Positions 27,237 to 40,900 of a stretch of 64,000 nucleotides of DNA are shown in pieces (within the stretch, counting starts at the first letter, position 1; each line of letters starts with the position of its first letter). The position numbers and the translations under genes are program-made. This stretch comes from Paenibacillus farraposensis (GTDB lineage: Bacteria > Bacillota > Bacilli > Paenibacillales > Paenibacillaceae): NCBI RefSeq assembly GCF_020736845.1, contig NZ_JAFFQR010000005.1:1-64000 (forward strand), read 5' to 3'. A model generated the notes under the pieces. That model was not told the origin of the DNA, searched no databases, and was given only the letters and a program-made list of their open reading frames with translations.

Positions 27237-27859
27237 TACGCGAGCACCTCCTCTACCTTCTGAACTGCTTCCTTCGTAATGATCAGTTTGTCGTGTCCAA
27301 GCACGTCAAGAACATTAATGCCGTCTGCGGCTACAAACTTCACACCAGGAATATTACGAGCGGACAGTGCTACATTGTCATCATAGCTAGGAGCTACGAC
27401 CAATGCTTTACGATCAGCTTTAAGGTTTTTCAAAATGGCTGCGAATTCTTTCGTTTTAGGTCCGTTCAAAGTAAGAGCGTCCAATACGATAATTTCATTC
27501 TCAATCACTTTAGATGAAAGGGCCGATTTGATCGCCAGACGACGAACTTTTTTAGGCAATTTATAAGCATAGCTGCGTGGAGTCGGACCGAATACTGTAC
27601 CGCCACCAACCCATTGCGGTGCACGGATTGAACCTTGACGAGCACGACCAGTACCTTTTTGTTTCCAAGGCTTACGTCCGCCGCCGCGTACTTCAGAACG
27701 TCCTTTTACTTTGTGAGTACCTTGACGCAGGGAAGCCAACTGCATAACAACAGCGTCATGAAGAACGTGTTTGTTCGGTTCGATACCGAATACCGCATCA
27801 TTCAATTCAATTTCGCCTACTTGGCTGCCGCTAATATTTAAAAGTGCTACTTTTGGCAT
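27236..27859 (-). CDS. rplD: 50S ribosomal protein L4
   Basis: 207 residues. The extended loop [20 protein letters not shown] (about 64-83) reaches into the peptide tunnel. In E. coli L4 also regulates the S10 operon; I saw no clear equivalent here. Confidence 0.98.
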   Translation of the reverse strand: MPKVALLNISGSQVGEIELNDAVFGIEPNKHVLHDAVVMQLASLRQGTHKVKGRSEVRGGGRKPWKQKGTGRARQGSIRAPQWVGGGTVFGPTPRSYAYKLPKKVRRLAIKSALSSKVIENEIIVLDALTLNGPKTKEFAAILKNLKADRKALVVAPSYDDNVALSARNIPGVKFVAADGINVLDVLGHDKLIITKEAVQKVEEVLA

Positions 27860-27885
27860 TTCGTGTTCCTCCTTTCTTCAGTCGT

Positions 27886-28509
27886 TTATTTTTTCACCGT
27901 TTCTGATACTTTAACGAAACTATTTTTAGGTCCTGGAATGGAACCTTTCACGAGCAATACATTGCGATCTGTATCGACTTTAACAACTTCAAGACGTTGA
28001 ATCGTTACTGTTTCATGCCCCATGTGTCCTGGCAAGTGTTTACCTTTAGGAACGCGATTGGCTTGAATAGAGCCCATGGAACCTGGACCTCTGTGGTAAC
28101 GAGAACCGTGCGCCATTGGTCCGCGGCTTTGTCCCCAACGTTTGATAACGCCAGCAAAGCCTTTGCCTTTGGAAATACCTGTTACGTCAACGAATTCGCC
28201 TTCTGTGAAGACATCAGCCTTCAGTTCTTGACCAACCTCGTACGCAGCAAGGTCGATGCCACGAAGTTCACGAACGTAGCGCTTAGGTGCAGTATTAGCT
28301 TTTTTCGCATGTCCTGCTTCTGGTTTATTCGATCTTTTTTCTTTCTTATCAGAGAAACCGAGTTGGATCGCTTCGTATCCATCGTTTTCCAGATCTTTCT
28401 TTTGCAGAACAACGCAAGGACCTGCTTCGATAACTGTAACAGCAAGTACGTTACCTTCTGGAGTAAACACTTGAGTCATTCCGAGTTTTTTTCCTAAGAT
28501 ACCTTTCAT
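27886..28509 (-). CDS. rplC: 50S ribosomal protein L3
   Basis: 207 residues ([20 protein letters not shown]) with the central loop [20 protein letters not shown] near the peptidyl transferase centre. Follows rpsJ. Confidence 0.98.
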   Translation of the reverse strand: MKGILGKKLGMTQVFTPEGNVLAVTVIEAGPCVVLQKKDLENDGYEAIQLGFSDKKEKRSNKPEAGHAKKANTAPKRYVRELRGIDLAAYEVGQELKADVFTEGEFVDVTGISKGKGFAGVIKRWGQSRGPMAHGSRYHRGPGSMGSIQANRVPKGKHLPGHMGHETVTIQRLEVVKVDTDRNVLLVKGSIPGPKNSFVKVSETVKK

Positions 28510-28541
28510 GTTGACACCTCTTTTCTTTTCCTAATCACATA

Positions 28542-28986
<445 letters not shown>

Positions 28987-29015
28987 ATTATATCTAATAG
29001 TTCTGCCTATTGCAA
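28987..29015 (-). promoter_or_regulatory. Promoter of the S10-spc-alpha cluster
   Basis: On the minus strand TTGCAA (29010-29015), a 17-bp spacer and a perfect TATAAT (28987-28992). It probably drives the 15 kb run from rpsJ to rplQ. Confidence 0.75.
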
Positions 29016-29085
29016 GTAAAAACACAAAAAACAATACATCTATTTTCAAAAAGATGCTATTGCATTTGTAATTCGCCATACTCTC

Positions 29086-29118
29086 AAGAGAAAAGCCCCC
29101 GCACCAGGGCAGGGGCTC
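29086..29118 (-). terminator. Terminator after tuf
   Basis: On the minus strand the stem AGCCCC...GGGGCT is followed by TTTTCTCTT. Separates the str cluster from the S10 cluster. Confidence 0.75.
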
Positions 29119-29189
29119 GTTTAGCTTCGTTCCAATACAATGTTACTCGTTCTAGTACAATGTTGCTATATTCAAGGCTAGTAACCCTA

Positions 29190-30380
29190 TTATTTAGAGA
29201 TCGTTGCTACGGCACCGGCACCAACTGTACGGCCGCCTTCACGAATGGAGAACTTAGTTCCTTCTTCAATCGCAATTGGGCTGATCAGTTGAACAGTAAC
29301 CGTAATGTTGTCACCAGGCATAACCATTTCGGAACCTTCTGGCAGCGTGATGATACCTGTTACGTCAGTTGTACGGAAGTAGAACTGCGGACGGTATCCA
29401 GTGAAGAAAGGTTTGTGACGTCCACCCTCTTCTTTAGTCAAAACGTAGATTTGAGCAGAGAATTCTGTATGCGGGTTAACAGAACCTGGCTTAGCCAATA
29501 CTTGACCACGCTCGATTTGTGCACGATCTACACCGCGAAGCAGTGCGCCGATGTTGTCACCAGCTTGAGCGGAATCAAGCAATTTGCGGAACATTTCCAC
29601 GCCTGTTACTACGGATTTACGGGACTCTTCTTGAATACCGATAATTTCGATTTCGTCGCCCACTTTAACAGTACCACGCTCTACACGGCCTGTAGCAACT
29701 GTACCACGGCCAGTGATGGAGAATACGTCCTCGACAGGCATAAGGAAAGGCTTGTCAGTGTCGCGTTCTGGAGTTGGGATGTAAGTGTCGATTGTTTCGA
29801 ACATTTCAACGATTTTCTTAGCCCAGTCGCCTTCTGGGTTTTGCAATGCTTCACGAGCGGAACCACGAGTGATTGGAGTGTCGTCGCCTGGGAATTCGTA
29901 CTCGCTCAGCAAGTCGCGAACTTCCATTTCAACCAGTTCCAACAGCTCTTCGTCTTCAACCATGTCGCATTTGTTCAGGAATACAACAATGTAAGGAACG
30001 CCTACTTGACGGGACAACAGGATGTGTTCGCGAGTTTGTGGCATTGGGCCGTCAGCTGCGGATACAACCAGAATCGCTCCGTCCATTTGTGCAGCACCAG
30101 TGATCATGTTTTTAACATAGTCGGCGTGACCTGGGCAGTCAACGTGTGCATAGTGACGGTTAGGTGTTTCGTATTCCACGTGTGCTGTGGAGATTGTGAT
30201 ACCGCGTTCGCGCTCTTCTGGAGCTTTGTCGATTTGGTCGAATGCTACAGCAGCACCACCGTAAGTTTTGGACAATACAGTTGTGATTGCTGCAGTCAGA
30301 GTTGTTTTACCATGGTCAACGTGACCAATAGTACCGATATTAACGTGCGGTTTTGTACGTTCAAACTTAGCCTTTGCCAT
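29190..30380 (-). CDS. tuf: Elongation factor Tu
   Basis: 396 residues. G1 motif GHVDHGKTT at 19-27, [13 protein letters not shown]; the switch and tRNA-binding regions are intact. Carries aminoacyl-tRNA to the ribosome. Last gene of the rplGB-rpsL-rpsG-fusA-tuf unit. Confidence 0.99.
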   Translation of the reverse strand: MAKAKFERTKPHVNIGTIGHVDHGKTTLTAAITTVLSKTYGGAAVAFDQIDKAPEERERGITISTAHVEYETPNRHYAHVDCPGHADYVKNMITGAAQMDGAILVVSAADGPMPQTREHILLSRQVGVPYIVVFLNKCDMVEDEELLELVEMEVRDLLSEYEFPGDDTPITRGSAREALQNPEGDWAKKIVEMFETIDTYIPTPERDTDKPFLMPVEDVFSITGRGTVATGRVERGTVKVGDEIEIIGIQEESRKSVVTGVEMFRKLLDSAQAGDNIGALLRGVDRAQIERGQVLAKPGSVNPHTEFSAQIYVLTKEEGGRHKPFFTGYRPQFYFRTTDVTGIITLPEGSEMVMPGDNITVTVQLISPIAIEEGTKFSIREGGRTVGAGAVATISK

Positions 30381-30473
30381 TTGAACAATTCCTCCTCAAT
30401 AACTTAATTTATTTTTTTGCTGCCGGATACCATTCGGTAACCCTTATGTATACCGGGCAGCTAATACACTGTA

Positions 30474-32552
30474 TTACTCGCCGCCTTTGGTTTTGGCAAC
30501 GATCTCTTCGGCAATGCTCTTCGGAACTTCTTCATAATGATGAAGTTCCATGGAGAACACACCGCGTCCTTGTGTACCGGAACGGAGTGTAGTCGAGTAT
30601 CCAAACATTTCGGACAATGGTACCATTGCACGAATGATTTGGGCACCGCCACGGGAATCCATACCTTCAATCCGGCCACGACGGGAGTTCAACATACCCA
30701 TTACATCACCCATGTATTCCTCCGGAACCGTTACTTCAACTTTCATAATCGGCTCAAGCAATACAGGTTTACATTTGTCTTTCGCTGCTTTCAGCGCCAT
30801 CGAACCGGCAATTTTAAATGCCATTTCGTTGGAATCGACATCATGGTATGATCCATCCACGATTGTAGCTTTAACGTCTACAAGCGGGAAGCCTGCCAGG
30901 ACACCGTTTTTCATTTGCTCTTCAATACCAGCAAGTGCAGGTCCGATGTATTCTCTTGGAACAGAGCCACCGACAACTTTGCTTTCAAACTGGCTGCCAG
31001 TACCTGCTTCGAGTGGTTCGAACTCAACCCATACATGACCGTATTGACCACGACCACCGGATTGACGAACAAACTTACCTTCCACACGTGCTGGAGCGCG
31101 GAATGTTTCACGGTACGCTACCTGTGGTTTACCCACATTGGTTTCCACTTTGAACTCACGACGCATACGGTCGATGATAATGTCCAAGTGAAGCTCACCC
31201 ATACCTGCCAAGATGGTTTGACCCGTTTCTTCGTTAGTAGAAGCGCGAAGAGTTGGATCTTCTTCAGTCAACTTGCCGAGAGCAACTGCCATTTTGTCTT
31301 GGTCAGCTTTGGTCTTAGGCTCAACCGCGATTTCGATAACCGGATCAGGGAAATTCATGGATTCGAGAATAACAGGATGCTTCTCATCACACAGTGTATC
31401 ACCTGTACCTGTATCTTTCAAACCTACGGCTGCCGCAATATCACCAGAGTAAACTTCAGTGATTTCTTGACGGCTGTTCGCGTGCATTTGAAGAATACGT
31501 CCGATACGTTCGCGTTTGCCCTTTGTTGCATTCAATACGTATGAACCGGATTGAAGCACACCGGAGTATACGCGGAAGAATGTCAACTTACCAACGTAAG
31601 GGTCCGTCATAATTTTGAAGGCCAATGCGGAGAACGGCTCTTCATCAGAAGAATGACGTTCAACTTCTGTGCCATCTTCCAGATGCCCTTGGATACTTGG
31701 TACATCAATAGGAGCTGGCAGATAGTCAACAACAGCATCCAACATCAATTGAACGCCTTTGTTGCGGTAAGAAGATCCACAGATAACCGGGAAGATCTTA
31801 ACTTCTACAACACCTTTACGGAGAGCGGCTTTGATTTCTTCAACAGAAATCTCTTCACCTTCCAGGTATTTCATAGTCAAATCTTCGTCCAGTTCAGCAA
31901 CCTTCTCGATCAATTCATTGCGAAGTTCTTCGACTTGATCTTTGAATTCCGCAGGAATTTCGGTTTCTTCGATATCTTGACCAAGGTCATCTTTGTACAT
32001 ATAGGCCTTTTGTCCAACGATATCAATAATACCTAAAAAGTCATTTTCAGCGCCGATTGGCAATTGAATCGCAACTGCGTTCGCTTGAAGGCGATCACGC
32101 ATGTCGGATACAACATTCAAGAAGTCAGCACCAATGATATCCATTTTGTTTACATATGCGATCCGTGGAACGCCGTAGCGGTCAGCCTGTCTCCATACGG
32201 TTTCGGACTGAGGCTCAACGCCTTCTTTCGCACTGAAAACACCAACTGCTCCGTCCAATACACGAAGGGAACGTTCAACTTCAACAGTGAAGTCAACGTG
32301 CCCCGGGGTATCGATGATATTGACGCGGTGACCTTTCCAAGCAGCGGTTGTAGCAGCGGAAGTAATCGTGATTCCGCGCTCCTGTTCTTGTTCCATCCAG
32401 TCCATTGTCGCAGCACCTTCGTGAACTTCACCGATTTTGTGCGTACGGCCTGTGTAGAACAATATCCGTTCTGTTGTGGTTGTTTTACCCGCGTCAATAT
32501 GGGCCATGATCCCGATATTACGTGTATTTTTCAAGGAGAACTCTCTTGCCAT
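30474..32552 (-). CDS. fusA: Elongation factor G
   Basis: 692 residues, five-domain translocase GTPase. G1 motif AHIDAGKTT near 17-25, [12 protein letters not shown]. It drives tRNA-mRNA translocation and, with RRF, ribosome recycling. About 90 bases upstream of tuf. Confidence 0.99.
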   Translation of the reverse strand: MAREFSLKNTRNIGIMAHIDAGKTTTTERILFYTGRTHKIGEVHEGAATMDWMEQEQERGITITSAATTAAWKGHRVNIIDTPGHVDFTVEVERSLRVLDGAVGVFSAKEGVEPQSETVWRQADRYGVPRIAYVNKMDIIGADFLNVVSDMRDRLQANAVAIQLPIGAENDFLGIIDIVGQKAYMYKDDLGQDIEETEIPAEFKDQVEELRNELIEKVAELDEDLTMKYLEGEEISVEEIKAALRKGVVEVKIFPVICGSSYRNKGVQLMLDAVVDYLPAPIDVPSIQGHLEDGTEVERHSSDEEPFSALAFKIMTDPYVGKLTFFRVYSGVLQSGSYVLNATKGKRERIGRILQMHANSRQEITEVYSGDIAAAVGLKDTGTGDTLCDEKHPVILESMNFPDPVIEIAVEPKTKADQDKMAVALGKLTEEDPTLRASTNEETGQTILAGMGELHLDIIIDRMRREFKVETNVGKPQVAYRETFRAPARVEGKFVRQSGGRGQYGHVWVEFEPLEAGTGSQFESKVVGGSVPREYIGPALAGIEEQMKNGVLAGFPLVDVKATIVDGSYHDVDSNEMAFKIAGSMALKAAKDKCKPVLLEPIMKVEVTVPEEYMGDVMGMLNSRRGRIEGMDSRGGAQIIRAMVPLSEMFGYSTTLRSGTQGRGVFSMELHHYEEVPKSIAEEIVAKTKGGE

Positions 32553-32599
32553 GAAATGGGTCTCCCTTCAAAATTGAAGTTATTTTTTTTAGCTGAATC

Positions 32600-33070
32600 C
32601 TACCAACGATAGTGTGCAAACGCTTTGTTCGCTTCAGCCATTTTGTGTGTGTCTTCACGTTTTTTCACGGAAGCGCCTGTGTTGTTGGAAGCGTCGATAA
32701 TCTCAGCTGCCAAACGCTCTTCCATTGTTTTCTCACCGCGGCTGCGGGAGTAATTTACGAGCCAACGTAATCCCAGGGACGTACGTCTTTCTGGTTTTAC
32801 CTCGATTGGTACTTGGTAGTTGGCACCGCCGACACGGCGAGCTTTAACTTCCAGGACTGGCATGATATTCTTGATAGCTGCTTCAAAAACTTCCATTGGG
32901 TCATTCCCCGTACGTTCTTGGATAAGCTTGAACGCATTGTACAGAATGCTTTGAGCAACGCCTCGTTTTCCGTCGAGCATGATGCGGTTGATCAAACGGG
33001 TAACCAACTTGCTGTTGTACACCGGATCTGGCAACACGTCTCTTTTGGTAACTGGACCTTTGCGTGGCAT
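32600..33070 (-). CDS. rpsG: 30S ribosomal protein S7
   Basis: 156 residues ([20 protein letters not shown]). Organises the 16S 3' domain at the E site. Between rpsL and fusA. Confidence 0.99.
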   Translation of the reverse strand: MPRKGPVTKRDVLPDPVYNSKLVTRLINRIMLDGKRGVAQSILYNAFKLIQERTGNDPMEVFEAAIKNIMPVLEVKARRVGGANYQVPIEVKPERRTSLGLRWLVNYSRSRGEKTMEERLAAEIIDASNNTGASVKKREDTHKMAEANKAFAHYRW

Positions 33071-33120
33071 GGATATCCCCCTTTCTTACATGTTAAACCT
33101 GCATAAGCGGTTTATATTCA

Positions 33121-33543
33121 TTAGGATTTTTTAGCTTTAGGGCGTTTTGCGCCATATTTGGAACGAGCTTGCATGCGGTTGTTTACGCCTGCAGTATCCA
33201 AAGCACCGCGAACGATGTGGTAACGCACACCCGGAAGGTCTTTTACACGACCGCCACGAATCAGCACGACGCTGTGTTCCTGAAGGTTATGTCCAATACC
33301 TGGAATGTAAGCAGTCACCTCTACACGGTTCGTCAAACGAACACGGGCATATTTACGAAGTGCGGAGTTCGGTTTTTTCGGAGTCATTGTACCTACACGA
33401 GTGCACACTCCACGTTTTTGCGGGGCACTGATATCGGTAGCTTCACGTTTCAAGGCGTTAAAACCTTTTTGCAAAGCTGGTGATTTCGATTTCTCGATTT
33501 TGGCTTGACGTCCTTTACGAACCAGTTGGTTAATAGTTGGCAT
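33121..33543 (-). CDS. rpsL: 30S ribosomal protein S12
   Basis: 140 residues from [20 protein letters not shown]. The decoding loop has the normal Lys in [15 protein letters not shown] and the [13 protein letters not shown] segment, i.e. the streptomycin-sensitive form. A longer in-frame start lacks support. Confidence 0.98.
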   Translation of the reverse strand: MPTINQLVRKGRQAKIEKSKSPALQKGFNALKREATDISAPQKRGVCTRVGTMTPKKPNSALRKYARVRLTNRVEVTAYIPGIGHNLQEHSVVLIRGGRVKDLPGVRYHIVRGALDTAGVNNRMQARSKYGAKRPKAKKS

Positions 33544-33687
33544 GTTGGTTGCCACCCCCTTCCTCAATTTCTGCTGTTACTTTACAAACCTTTTTCTAAG
33601 CCCACAGACCCAGGCGGTTCATAAAAGAACAAATGAAAAGTCTTTGCCGGCCAGAATAAAATTCCATAGACAAAAACGTTCCTTACC

Positions 33688-33939
33688 TTATTGTTTTACG
33701 ATAGCAGCCATTGCCGCTCCCACTTCAATCCCGCATGCAACTCCGAGATTTTTCATTGTGTCTACGAGAGTAACTTTAACTCCCTGCTTGTTGCACAAAG
33801 CAATGATATTGGAAGTGAGACGCTGATCTGCATCTTCTGCCACATATACTTCTGCGGCGAAGCCCAATTCTACCATTCGGATGGTTTGCTTGGTACCGAT
33901 TTTGACATGAGCATCTTGCAGTCCCTGTTCTTTAGACAT
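33688..33939 (-). CDS. rplGB: L7Ae-family K-turn RNA-binding protein
   Basis: 83 residues of the L7Ae/L30e fold (GTKQTIRMVELGFAAEVYVA...GVACGIEVGAA). In B. subtilis YbxF in the same position binds K-turn RNAs. First gene of the str unit, with its own promoter upstream. Confidence 0.9.
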   Translation of the reverse strand: MSKEQGLQDAHVKIGTKQTIRMVELGFAAEVYVAEDADQRLTSNIIALCNKQGVKVTLVDTMKNLGVACGIEVGAAMAAIVKQ

Positions 33940-33994
33940 ATCTCATTCCTCCGAAAAGACCTAATAGCATATAGGCTGCTCACGCACCTTTGCT

Positions 33995-34023
33995 ATATTA
34001 GCATTGACTATAAGCAATGTCAA
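33995..34023 (-). promoter_or_regulatory. Promoter of rplGB-rpsL-rpsG-fusA-tuf
   Basis: On the minus strand TTGACA (34018-34023), a 17-bp spacer and TAATAT (33995-34000). Confidence 0.75.
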
Positions 34024-34096
34024 GATAATTATCAACTATAATTCATTTAAAAAAAGATAAATCGTTGCATTTTTAGAAAAACACCGAAACTTGCCT

Positions 34097-34124
34097 GCTG
34101 AAGCCTCTAGGGTAAGGCTTCAGC
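34097..34124 (-). terminator. Hairpin after rpoC
   Basis: GCTGAAGCC and GGCTTCAGC form a 9-bp stem 37 bases past the rpoC stop. On the minus strand a T-rich stretch follows only after about 15 bases, so termination is probable but not certain. Confidence 0.5.
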
Positions 34125-34160
34125 AAGGATAAGATGTTCCGGGCTATTACTATTTTTCTA

Positions 34161-37100
34161 TTACTCAGCCGAAATTGGTTCGAGTCCTTCTGTTGAGGAT
34201 TGCTCCTCATCCGGTTGGGCAAATCTCACACTACGGTAACGGTTCATACCTGTACCCGCAGGAATCAATTTACCGATAATAACATTCTCTTTCAGACCAA
34301 GCAACTGGTCAACCTTGCCTTTAATAGCAGCATCGGTCAGGACACGAGTAGTTTCCTGGAAGGAAGCTGCGGACAAGAAGGAGTCTGTTTCCAGAGAGGC
34401 CTTGGTGATACCAAGCAGAACCGGTTTAGCAACCGCTGGCTCTTTGCCGCTGAGAATCGCTATCTTGTTCGCATTTTCATACTCATGCACATCAACAAAA
34501 GAGCCTGGAAGCAGCGTTGTGTCACCCGCATCAATGATACGAATTTTACGCAGCATTTGACGAATCATAACTTCCACGTGCTTATCGTTGATTTCTACGC
34601 CCTGATTACGGTATACACGCTGAACTTCCTGAAGGATGTAGTTTTGCACCCCGCGAATACCTTTAATACGCAGCATTTCTTTAGGGTCAATTGAACCATC
34701 CGTCAGTTCGTCCCCGGCTTCAACAGTCATACCTTCGCTTACACGCAGGCGGGAACCGTAGGTCACCGAGTATGTTTTCGTTTCTGCCTCACCCTGAATA
34801 TCAATTTCGCGACGGTCTTTACCTTCACGAACTTCTTTAACTACACCGTCAATTTCACTGATGGTTGCCTGACCTTTAGGATTACGTGCTTCGAAAAGCT
34901 CCTGAATACGAGGCAAACCTTGCGTAATATCATCACCCGCTACGCCGCCTGTGTGGAACGTACGCATGGTGAGCTGTGTTCCCGGTTCACCGATGGACTG
35001 TGCTGCGATAATACCAACTGCTTCACCAATCTCAACGTGTTTACCAGTGGCCAGATTGCGACCGTAGCACTTTTTGCAGACGCCGTGTTTGGCGCGGCAG
35101 CTTAGTACTGAACGGATTTGAACCTTATCGACTCCAGCTTTAACAATCGCTTCAGCTTTGTTGGAGTCAATCAGTTCATTACGTCTAGCCAAAATCTCGT
35201 CGGTCTCTGGATGGCGCACCGTTTCAAAGCAATAACGACCTTCCAGGCGATCGTACAGGTCCTCAATCACTTCTTTGCCGTCCTGGATACGACTTACTGT
35301 AAAGCCTTTATCCGTTCCGCAGTCATCTTCGCGCACGATAACATCCTGCGCCACATCAACAAGCCGGCGAGTCAGGTAACCGGAGTCAGCTGTACGCAGC
35401 GCCGTATCGGCCAAACCTTTACGCGCTCCGTGAGTGGAGATGAAGTACTCGAGTACGGTCAGACCTTCACGGAAGTTCGATTTGATTGGGAGCTCGATAA
35501 TACGACCGGATGGGTTCGCCATCAGACCACGCATCCCACCAAGCTGGGTAATCTGCGATTTGTTACCCCGCGCCTTGGAGTCCACCATCATCATGATGGA
35601 ATTGTATCGATCCATGGACTTCATCAAAATGTCTGTAATATCGTCTTTGGCTTTGGACCAGATATCAATAATCCGGTCATAGCGCTCCTCGTTTGTTATC
35701 AAACCACGACGGTACTGATTGGTTACAACCTGGGCCTTATCGTCGGAATTTTTAAGAATATCCTGTTTCTCTTTAGGTACAACAACGTCTGCCACAGCAA
35801 CAGTCACACCCGCACGAGTGGAATACGTAAAACCAAGCTGCTTGATTTTATCCAGAATTACGGCTGTTTCGGTTGTATGGTAAATCTCAAAACAACGGGC
35901 GATGATATTACCAAGGTAATCCTTACCCACACCGCTAGCTTGCGGAGCGTTTTGAATAGCTTCTGTAAGGTTTACACCCTTCTCGTAAACAAAGAATTCC
36001 TCGGCAGTACCATAAAGCAGGTTTGCACGGGTAGCATCATTGATGTACGGGAAGCTTGCCGGGAAAATCTCGTTAAAGATAATTTTACCCACCGTTGTAA
36101 TCAGCATTGCATCCTGTTGTTTCTCTGTAAAGCTCGTTTTATTCAACGCCTTAACCGGAATAGCTACACGAGCATGCAAGCCCGCTGTACCCCGTTGGTA
36201 GGCCGAAATAGCCTCATTCGGATTGCGAAGAATCATGTTACTTCCTTTTTCTTCCTTGTTGTCCATCGTCAAATAGAAGGAACCAAGTACCATATCCTGG
36301 GAAGGAGTAACAACTGGCTTACCGTCTTTTGGATTCAAAATGTTACCGGATGCCAGCATGAGCAGACGGGCTTCTGCCTGAGCTTCCGCAGACAACGGAA
36401 CGTGAACCGCCATTTGGTCACCATCAAAGTCGGCATTATATGCTGTACATACGAGCGGATGCAGGCGAATCGCACGACCTTCAACCAGGATCGGTTCAAA
36501 AGCTTGGATACCCAGTCTGTGCAGCGTAGGGGCACGGTTAAGAAGAACCGGATGCTCCTTGATTACTTCTTCGAGTACATCCCATACCTCTGCACTCACA
36601 CGCTCCACTTTACGCTTCGCGCTCTTGATGTTATGTGCCAGGCCTTTGTTCACAAGCTCTTTCATAACAAAAGGTTTAAACAGCTCCAGCGCCATTTCTT
36701 TCGGCAAACCGCATTGGTACATTTTCAAGTACGGACCTACAACGATAACGGAACGGCCAGAGTAGTCAACACGTTTTCCAAGCAAGTTTTGACGGAAACG
36801 ACCTTGTTTACCTTTCAGCATGTGGCTGAGGGATTTCAATGGACGGTTACCCGGACCTGTAACAGGACGACCACGACGACCATTATCAATCAGAGCGTCA
36901 ACAGCTTCCTGCAACATCCGTTTTTCATTTTGTACGATAATATCTGGTGCGCCCAAATCCAGCAGGCGTTTCAGACGGTTATTACGATTGATAACACGAC
37001 GGTACAGGTCATTCAAGTCAGAGGTGGCAAAACGTCCACCATCCAGCTGTACCATTGGACGAAGCTCAGGAGGAATAACAGGCAGCACGTCCATGATCAT

Positions 37101-37775
37101 CCAATCCGGCTGATTACCAGAGTTGCGGAATGCCTCGATCACTTCAAGACGTTTGATGGCACGGTTACGACGCTGGCCTTGAGCCGTACGCAGCTCTTCT
37201 TTGAGGAATTCCAGTTCTTTATCGATATCCAAGTCCTGAAGAAGCTTTTTAACTGCTTCAGCACCCATACCTGCTTGGAATCCGTAGCCGTACTTTTCAC
37301 GGTAACTGCGATATTCTTTTTCGGAAAGAAGTTGCTTTTTCTCCAGCGGCGTATCTCCTGGATCAGTTACAACATAAGATGCGAAGTAGATGATCTCTTC
37401 GAGAGATCTTGGAGACATATCAAGAGCCAGACCCATACGGCTTGGAATACCTTTGAAGTACCAAATGTGCGATACAGGGGCAGCCAGCTCGATGTGTCCC
37501 ATACGCTCGCGGCGTACCTTAGCACGAGTAACTTCTACACCACAACGGTCACAGACAACACCTTTATAGCGTACACGTTTGTACTTGCCGCAATGACATT
37601 CCCAATCTTTCGTAGGTCCAAAAATTTTCTCGCAAAATAGTCCTTCTTTTTCCGGTTTAAGTGTACGATAGTTAATCGTCTCCGGTTTTTTGACTTCTCC
37701 GCGGGACCAAGAACGAATTTTTTCGGGGGAAGCAAGCCCGATTTTCATATATTCGAAATTGTTGACGTCCAACAA
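34161..37775 (-). CDS. rpoC: RNA polymerase beta' subunit
   Basis: 1204 residues from a TTG start at 37773-37775 ([15 protein letters not shown]...), 8 bases after AAGGAGG; a longer reading would cover that site. The zinc site CHCGKYK...CDRCGVEV is near 65-85 and the catalytic [12 protein letters not shown] loop holds the three Mg-binding Asp residues. The E. coli-type large insertion is absent, as expected in Firmicutes. Confidence 0.98.
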   Translation of the reverse strand: MLDVNNFEYMKIGLASPEKIRSWSRGEVKKPETINYRTLKPEKEGLFCEKIFGPTKDWECHCGKYKRVRYKGVVCDRCGVEVTRAKVRRERMGHIELAAPVSHIWYFKGIPSRMGLALDMSPRSLEEIIYFASYVVTDPGDTPLEKKQLLSEKEYRSYREKYGYGFQAGMGAEAVKKLLQDLDIDKELEFLKEELRTAQGQRRNRAIKRLEVIEAFRNSGNQPDWMIMDVLPVIPPELRPMVQLDGGRFATSDLNDLYRRVINRNNRLKRLLDLGAPDIIVQNEKRMLQEAVDALIDNGRRGRPVTGPGNRPLKSLSHMLKGKQGRFRQNLLGKRVDYSGRSVIVVGPYLKMYQCGLPKEMALELFKPFVMKELVNKGLAHNIKSAKRKVERVSAEVWDVLEEVIKEHPVLLNRAPTLHRLGIQAFEPILVEGRAIRLHPLVCTAYNADFDGDQMAVHVPLSAEAQAEARLLMLASGNILNPKDGKPVVTPSQDMVLGSFYLTMDNKEEKGSNMILRNPNEAISAYQRGTAGLHARVAIPVKALNKTSFTEKQQDAMLITTVGKIIFNEIFPASFPYINDATRANLLYGTAEEFFVYEKGVNLTEAIQNAPQASGVGKDYLGNIIARCFEIYHTTETAVILDKIKQLGFTYSTRAGVTVAVADVVVPKEKQDILKNSDDKAQVVTNQYRRGLITNEERYDRIIDIWSKAKDDITDILMKSMDRYNSIMMMVDSKARGNKSQITQLGGMRGLMANPSGRIIELPIKSNFREGLTVLEYFISTHGARKGLADTALRTADSGYLTRRLVDVAQDVIVREDDCGTDKGFTVSRIQDGKEVIEDLYDRLEGRYCFETVRHPETDEILARRNELIDSNKAEAIVKAGVDKVQIRSVLSCRAKHGVCKKCYGRNLATGKHVEIGEAVGIIAAQSIGEPGTQLTMRTFHTGGVAGDDITQGLPRIQELFEARNPKGQATISEIDGVVKEVREGKDRREIDIQGEAETKTYSVTYGSRLRVSEGMTVEAGDELTDGSIDPKEMLRIKGIRGVQNYILQEVQRVYRNQGVEINDKHVEVMIRQMLRKIRIIDAGDTTLLPGSFVDVHEYENANKIAILSGKEPAVAKPVLLGITKASLETDSFLSAASFQETTRVLTDAAIKGKVDQLLGLKENVIIGKLIPAGTGMNRYRSVRFAQPDEEQSSTEGLEPISAE

Positions 37776-37813
37776 GGAGCAACCCTCCTTAACCAAATCC
37801 TGAGTTTTTAGGT

Positions 37814-37846
37814 TTGATACCGCCCGGCATAACCGGGCGGTATCAA
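37814..37846. other. Perfect 14-bp hairpin between rpoB and rpoC
   Basis: Arms TTGATACCGCCCGG and its exact complement flank a 5-base loop. On the minus (coding) strand it is not followed by a T tract, so it is not a usual terminator. It may be an RNase processing site or mRNA stabiliser. Confidence 0.7.
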
Positions 37847-37915
37847 GAAGCCCATTCCATCCTCGAATGGATCAAGGCATATAACAAAGCTGTTATGATT
37901 CAGTCAGCGATCAGA

Positions 37916-40900
37916 CTACTCTACACCAACCTCAGAGCCTTCCAGATTCAAACTCAGCTTATCGCCGGTTGAGTCATCTTCGTCATCAAGCTCTCTCATT
38001 TCAATCTCTTGTTCGTCTTCGGACAGAATCTTCACGTCCATCCCCAAGCTTTGCAGCTCTTTGATCAAGACCTTGAAGGATTCAGGCACACCCGGTTCAG
38101 GCACATTTTCACCTTTGACGATGGATTCATAAGTTTTAACACGGCCAACCACATCATCGGATTTCACAGTCAAAATTTCCTGAAGCGTGTACGCTGCGCC
38201 ATAGGCTTCCAGCGCCCATACTTCCATCTCCCCGAAACGCTGACCACCGAATTGAGCTTTACCGCCCAATGGCTGCTGAGTAACAAGAGAGTAAGGACCC
38301 GTGGAACGGGCATGGATTTTATCGTCAACCATGTGCGCCAGTTTGATCATGTGCATGACACCCACAGTAACTTCACGTTCAAAACGATCCCCTGTACGTC
38401 CGTCATACAACACAGTTTTACCATTGCGCTGCATGCCTGCTTCTTCCATCGTATCAAATACGTCATATTCCTTGGCACCATCGAATACTGGCGTAGCCAC
38501 ATGAATACCAAGACGCATTGCGGCCATACCCAGATGGACTTCGAGCACCTGTCCGATATTCATCCGTGAAGGAACGCCCAGTGGGTTCAGAACGACCTGT
38601 ACCGGCGTACCATCCGGCAGGAATGGCATATCTTCCTCAGGCAAGATCCTGGCAACGACACCCTTGTTACCGTGACGTCCAGCCATTTTATCGCCTTCGG
38701 AAATTTTACGTTTTTGAGCAATGTACACACGCACCAGCTGGTTTACGCCCGGTGGCAGCTCATCGCCATTTTCACGGGTAAACACTTTAACATCTACAAC
38801 GATCCCGTCAGTTCCGTGGGGAACTCTCAAGGAAGTGTCGCGAACCTCGCGTGCTTTTTCACCAAAGATTGCATGCAAGAGACGCTCTTCAGCCGTCAAT
38901 TCAGTCACACCCTTAGGTGTTACTTTACCAACGAGAATGTCACCTGCGGCAATCTCAGCACCAATGCGAATGATTCCGCGCTCATCCAGATTGCGAAGCG
39001 CTTCTTCACCGACATTCGGAATATCACGCGTGATTTCCTCCGGTCCGAGCTTCGTATCGCGGGCTTCGGATTCGTATTCCTCGATATGGATCGAGGTATA
39101 TACGTCCTCTTTAACCAGCTTCTCGCTAAGCAAGATCGCATCCTCGTAGTTGTAACCTTCCCAAGTCATGAAGGCTACGACAACGTTACGTCCCAATGCC
39201 AGCTCGCCCATCTCCGTGGAAGGACCATCTGCAAGAATATCGCCAACTTTGACAATATCGCCTCTGTTCACGATTGGACGCTGGTTGATGCATGTTCCTT
39301 GGTTAGAACGCATAAATTTGTGTAATTTATACTTAACAATGTCGCCTTTTACTTCAGCGCCATCCACAGTTTCAATCCGACGCAGCCAAATTTCGTTGGC
39401 CGAAGAACGTTCGATAACCCCGTTGTATTTGGACACAACACAAACACCGGAATCTTTTGCAGACTTATGTTCCATTCCTGTTCCAACCAAAGGTGCCTTT
39501 GGAATCAGAAGCGGGACAGCCTGCCGTTGCATGTTGGAACCCATCAATGCGCGGTTAGAGTCATCGTTCTCCAGGAACGGAATCAGTGCAGTCGCCACCG
39601 ATACGACCTGTTTAGGCGATACGTCCATGTAATCAACACGGCTACTAGCCATTGGAATAATGTTATCAGACTGCTTGTTATAGCGGACGATGACGATTTC
39701 ATCCTTGAAGGTGTTTTCCTCCGTCAATTCCGCATTTGCCTGAGCTACGATGTAGTTATCTTCCTCATCGGCAGTCAGGTAATCAATCTGGTCTGTAACT
39801 TTTCCGGTCTTCGGATCTACCCAACGATATGGGGCTTCGATAAACCCGTATTCATTGATACGCGCAAACGTAGACAAGGAGTTAATCAAACCGATGTTTG
39901 GTCCCTCCGGCGTCTCGATAGGACACATACGGCCGTAGTGACTCGGATGGACGTCACGTACTTCCATGCCCGCGCGTTCGCGTGTCAAACCGCCAGGACC
40001 GAGTGCGGACAGACGACGCTTGTGCGTTAGTTCAGCAAGCGGGTTCGTCTGGTCCATAAACTGGGACAATTGGGAGCTGCCAAAAAACTCTTTTATCGAA
40101 GCGATAACCGGACGGATGTTAATCAGCGCCTGTGGCGTAATTACATTGGCATCCTGAATCGACATTCTTTCGCGTACCACGCGTTCCATACGGGACAACC
40201 CGATACGAAACTGGTTCTGAAGCAGCTCACCTACAGAACGCAAACGACGGTTGCCCAAGTGATCAATATCGTCTGTGCTGCCGATTCCGTGAAGCAAGTT
40301 AATAAAATAACTGATGGAGGAAATAATATCGGCAGGCGTGATATGTTTCACCGATTTATCAATATTTCCGTTAGCAATCAGTTTTACGACCTTGCCATCC
40401 TCAATCGGCGAGAATACGTCAATCGTTTGAAGCGGAATATCATTGCTTTCCAGTACGCCGCTGGCAACATGATACGTACGGTGTCCTACCGACGCCTCCA
40501 GTTGAGGCAAAATCTCGTCCAACAAGCGCCGATCTACCATTTGCCCTGCTTCAGCGATGATTTCACCGGTTGTTGTATCAATCAGAGTCTCAGCAAGACG
40601 TAGATTGAATAGACGGTTTTTGATGTGAAGCTTTTTGTTGATTTTGTAACGGCCTACGTTGGCCAGATCATAACGTTTTGGATCAAAGAAGCGTGCAACG
40701 AGCAAGCTCTTTGCATTTTCCAGTGTAGGCGGCTCACCCGGACGAAGACGCTCATAAATTTCGATCAGCGCTTTTTCGGTAGAGTCGGTATTGTCTTTAT
40801 CAAGCGTGTTGCGGATATATTCGTCATTGCCGAGCAAATCCAGAATCTCAGCATCAGTGCCAAAACCAAGCGCACGCAGCAACACCGTAACCGGAATTTT

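Noticed and set aside
29010-30407. Long open frame opposite tuf (465 codons, plus strand)
   Set aside because: It mirrors tuf on the other strand, has an unusual Cys/Phe/Thr-rich composition and no ribosome site; a codon-bias shadow.
35118-37640. Very long open frame opposite rpoC (840 codons)
   Set aside because: Antisense shadow of rpoC; no homology or start signal seen.
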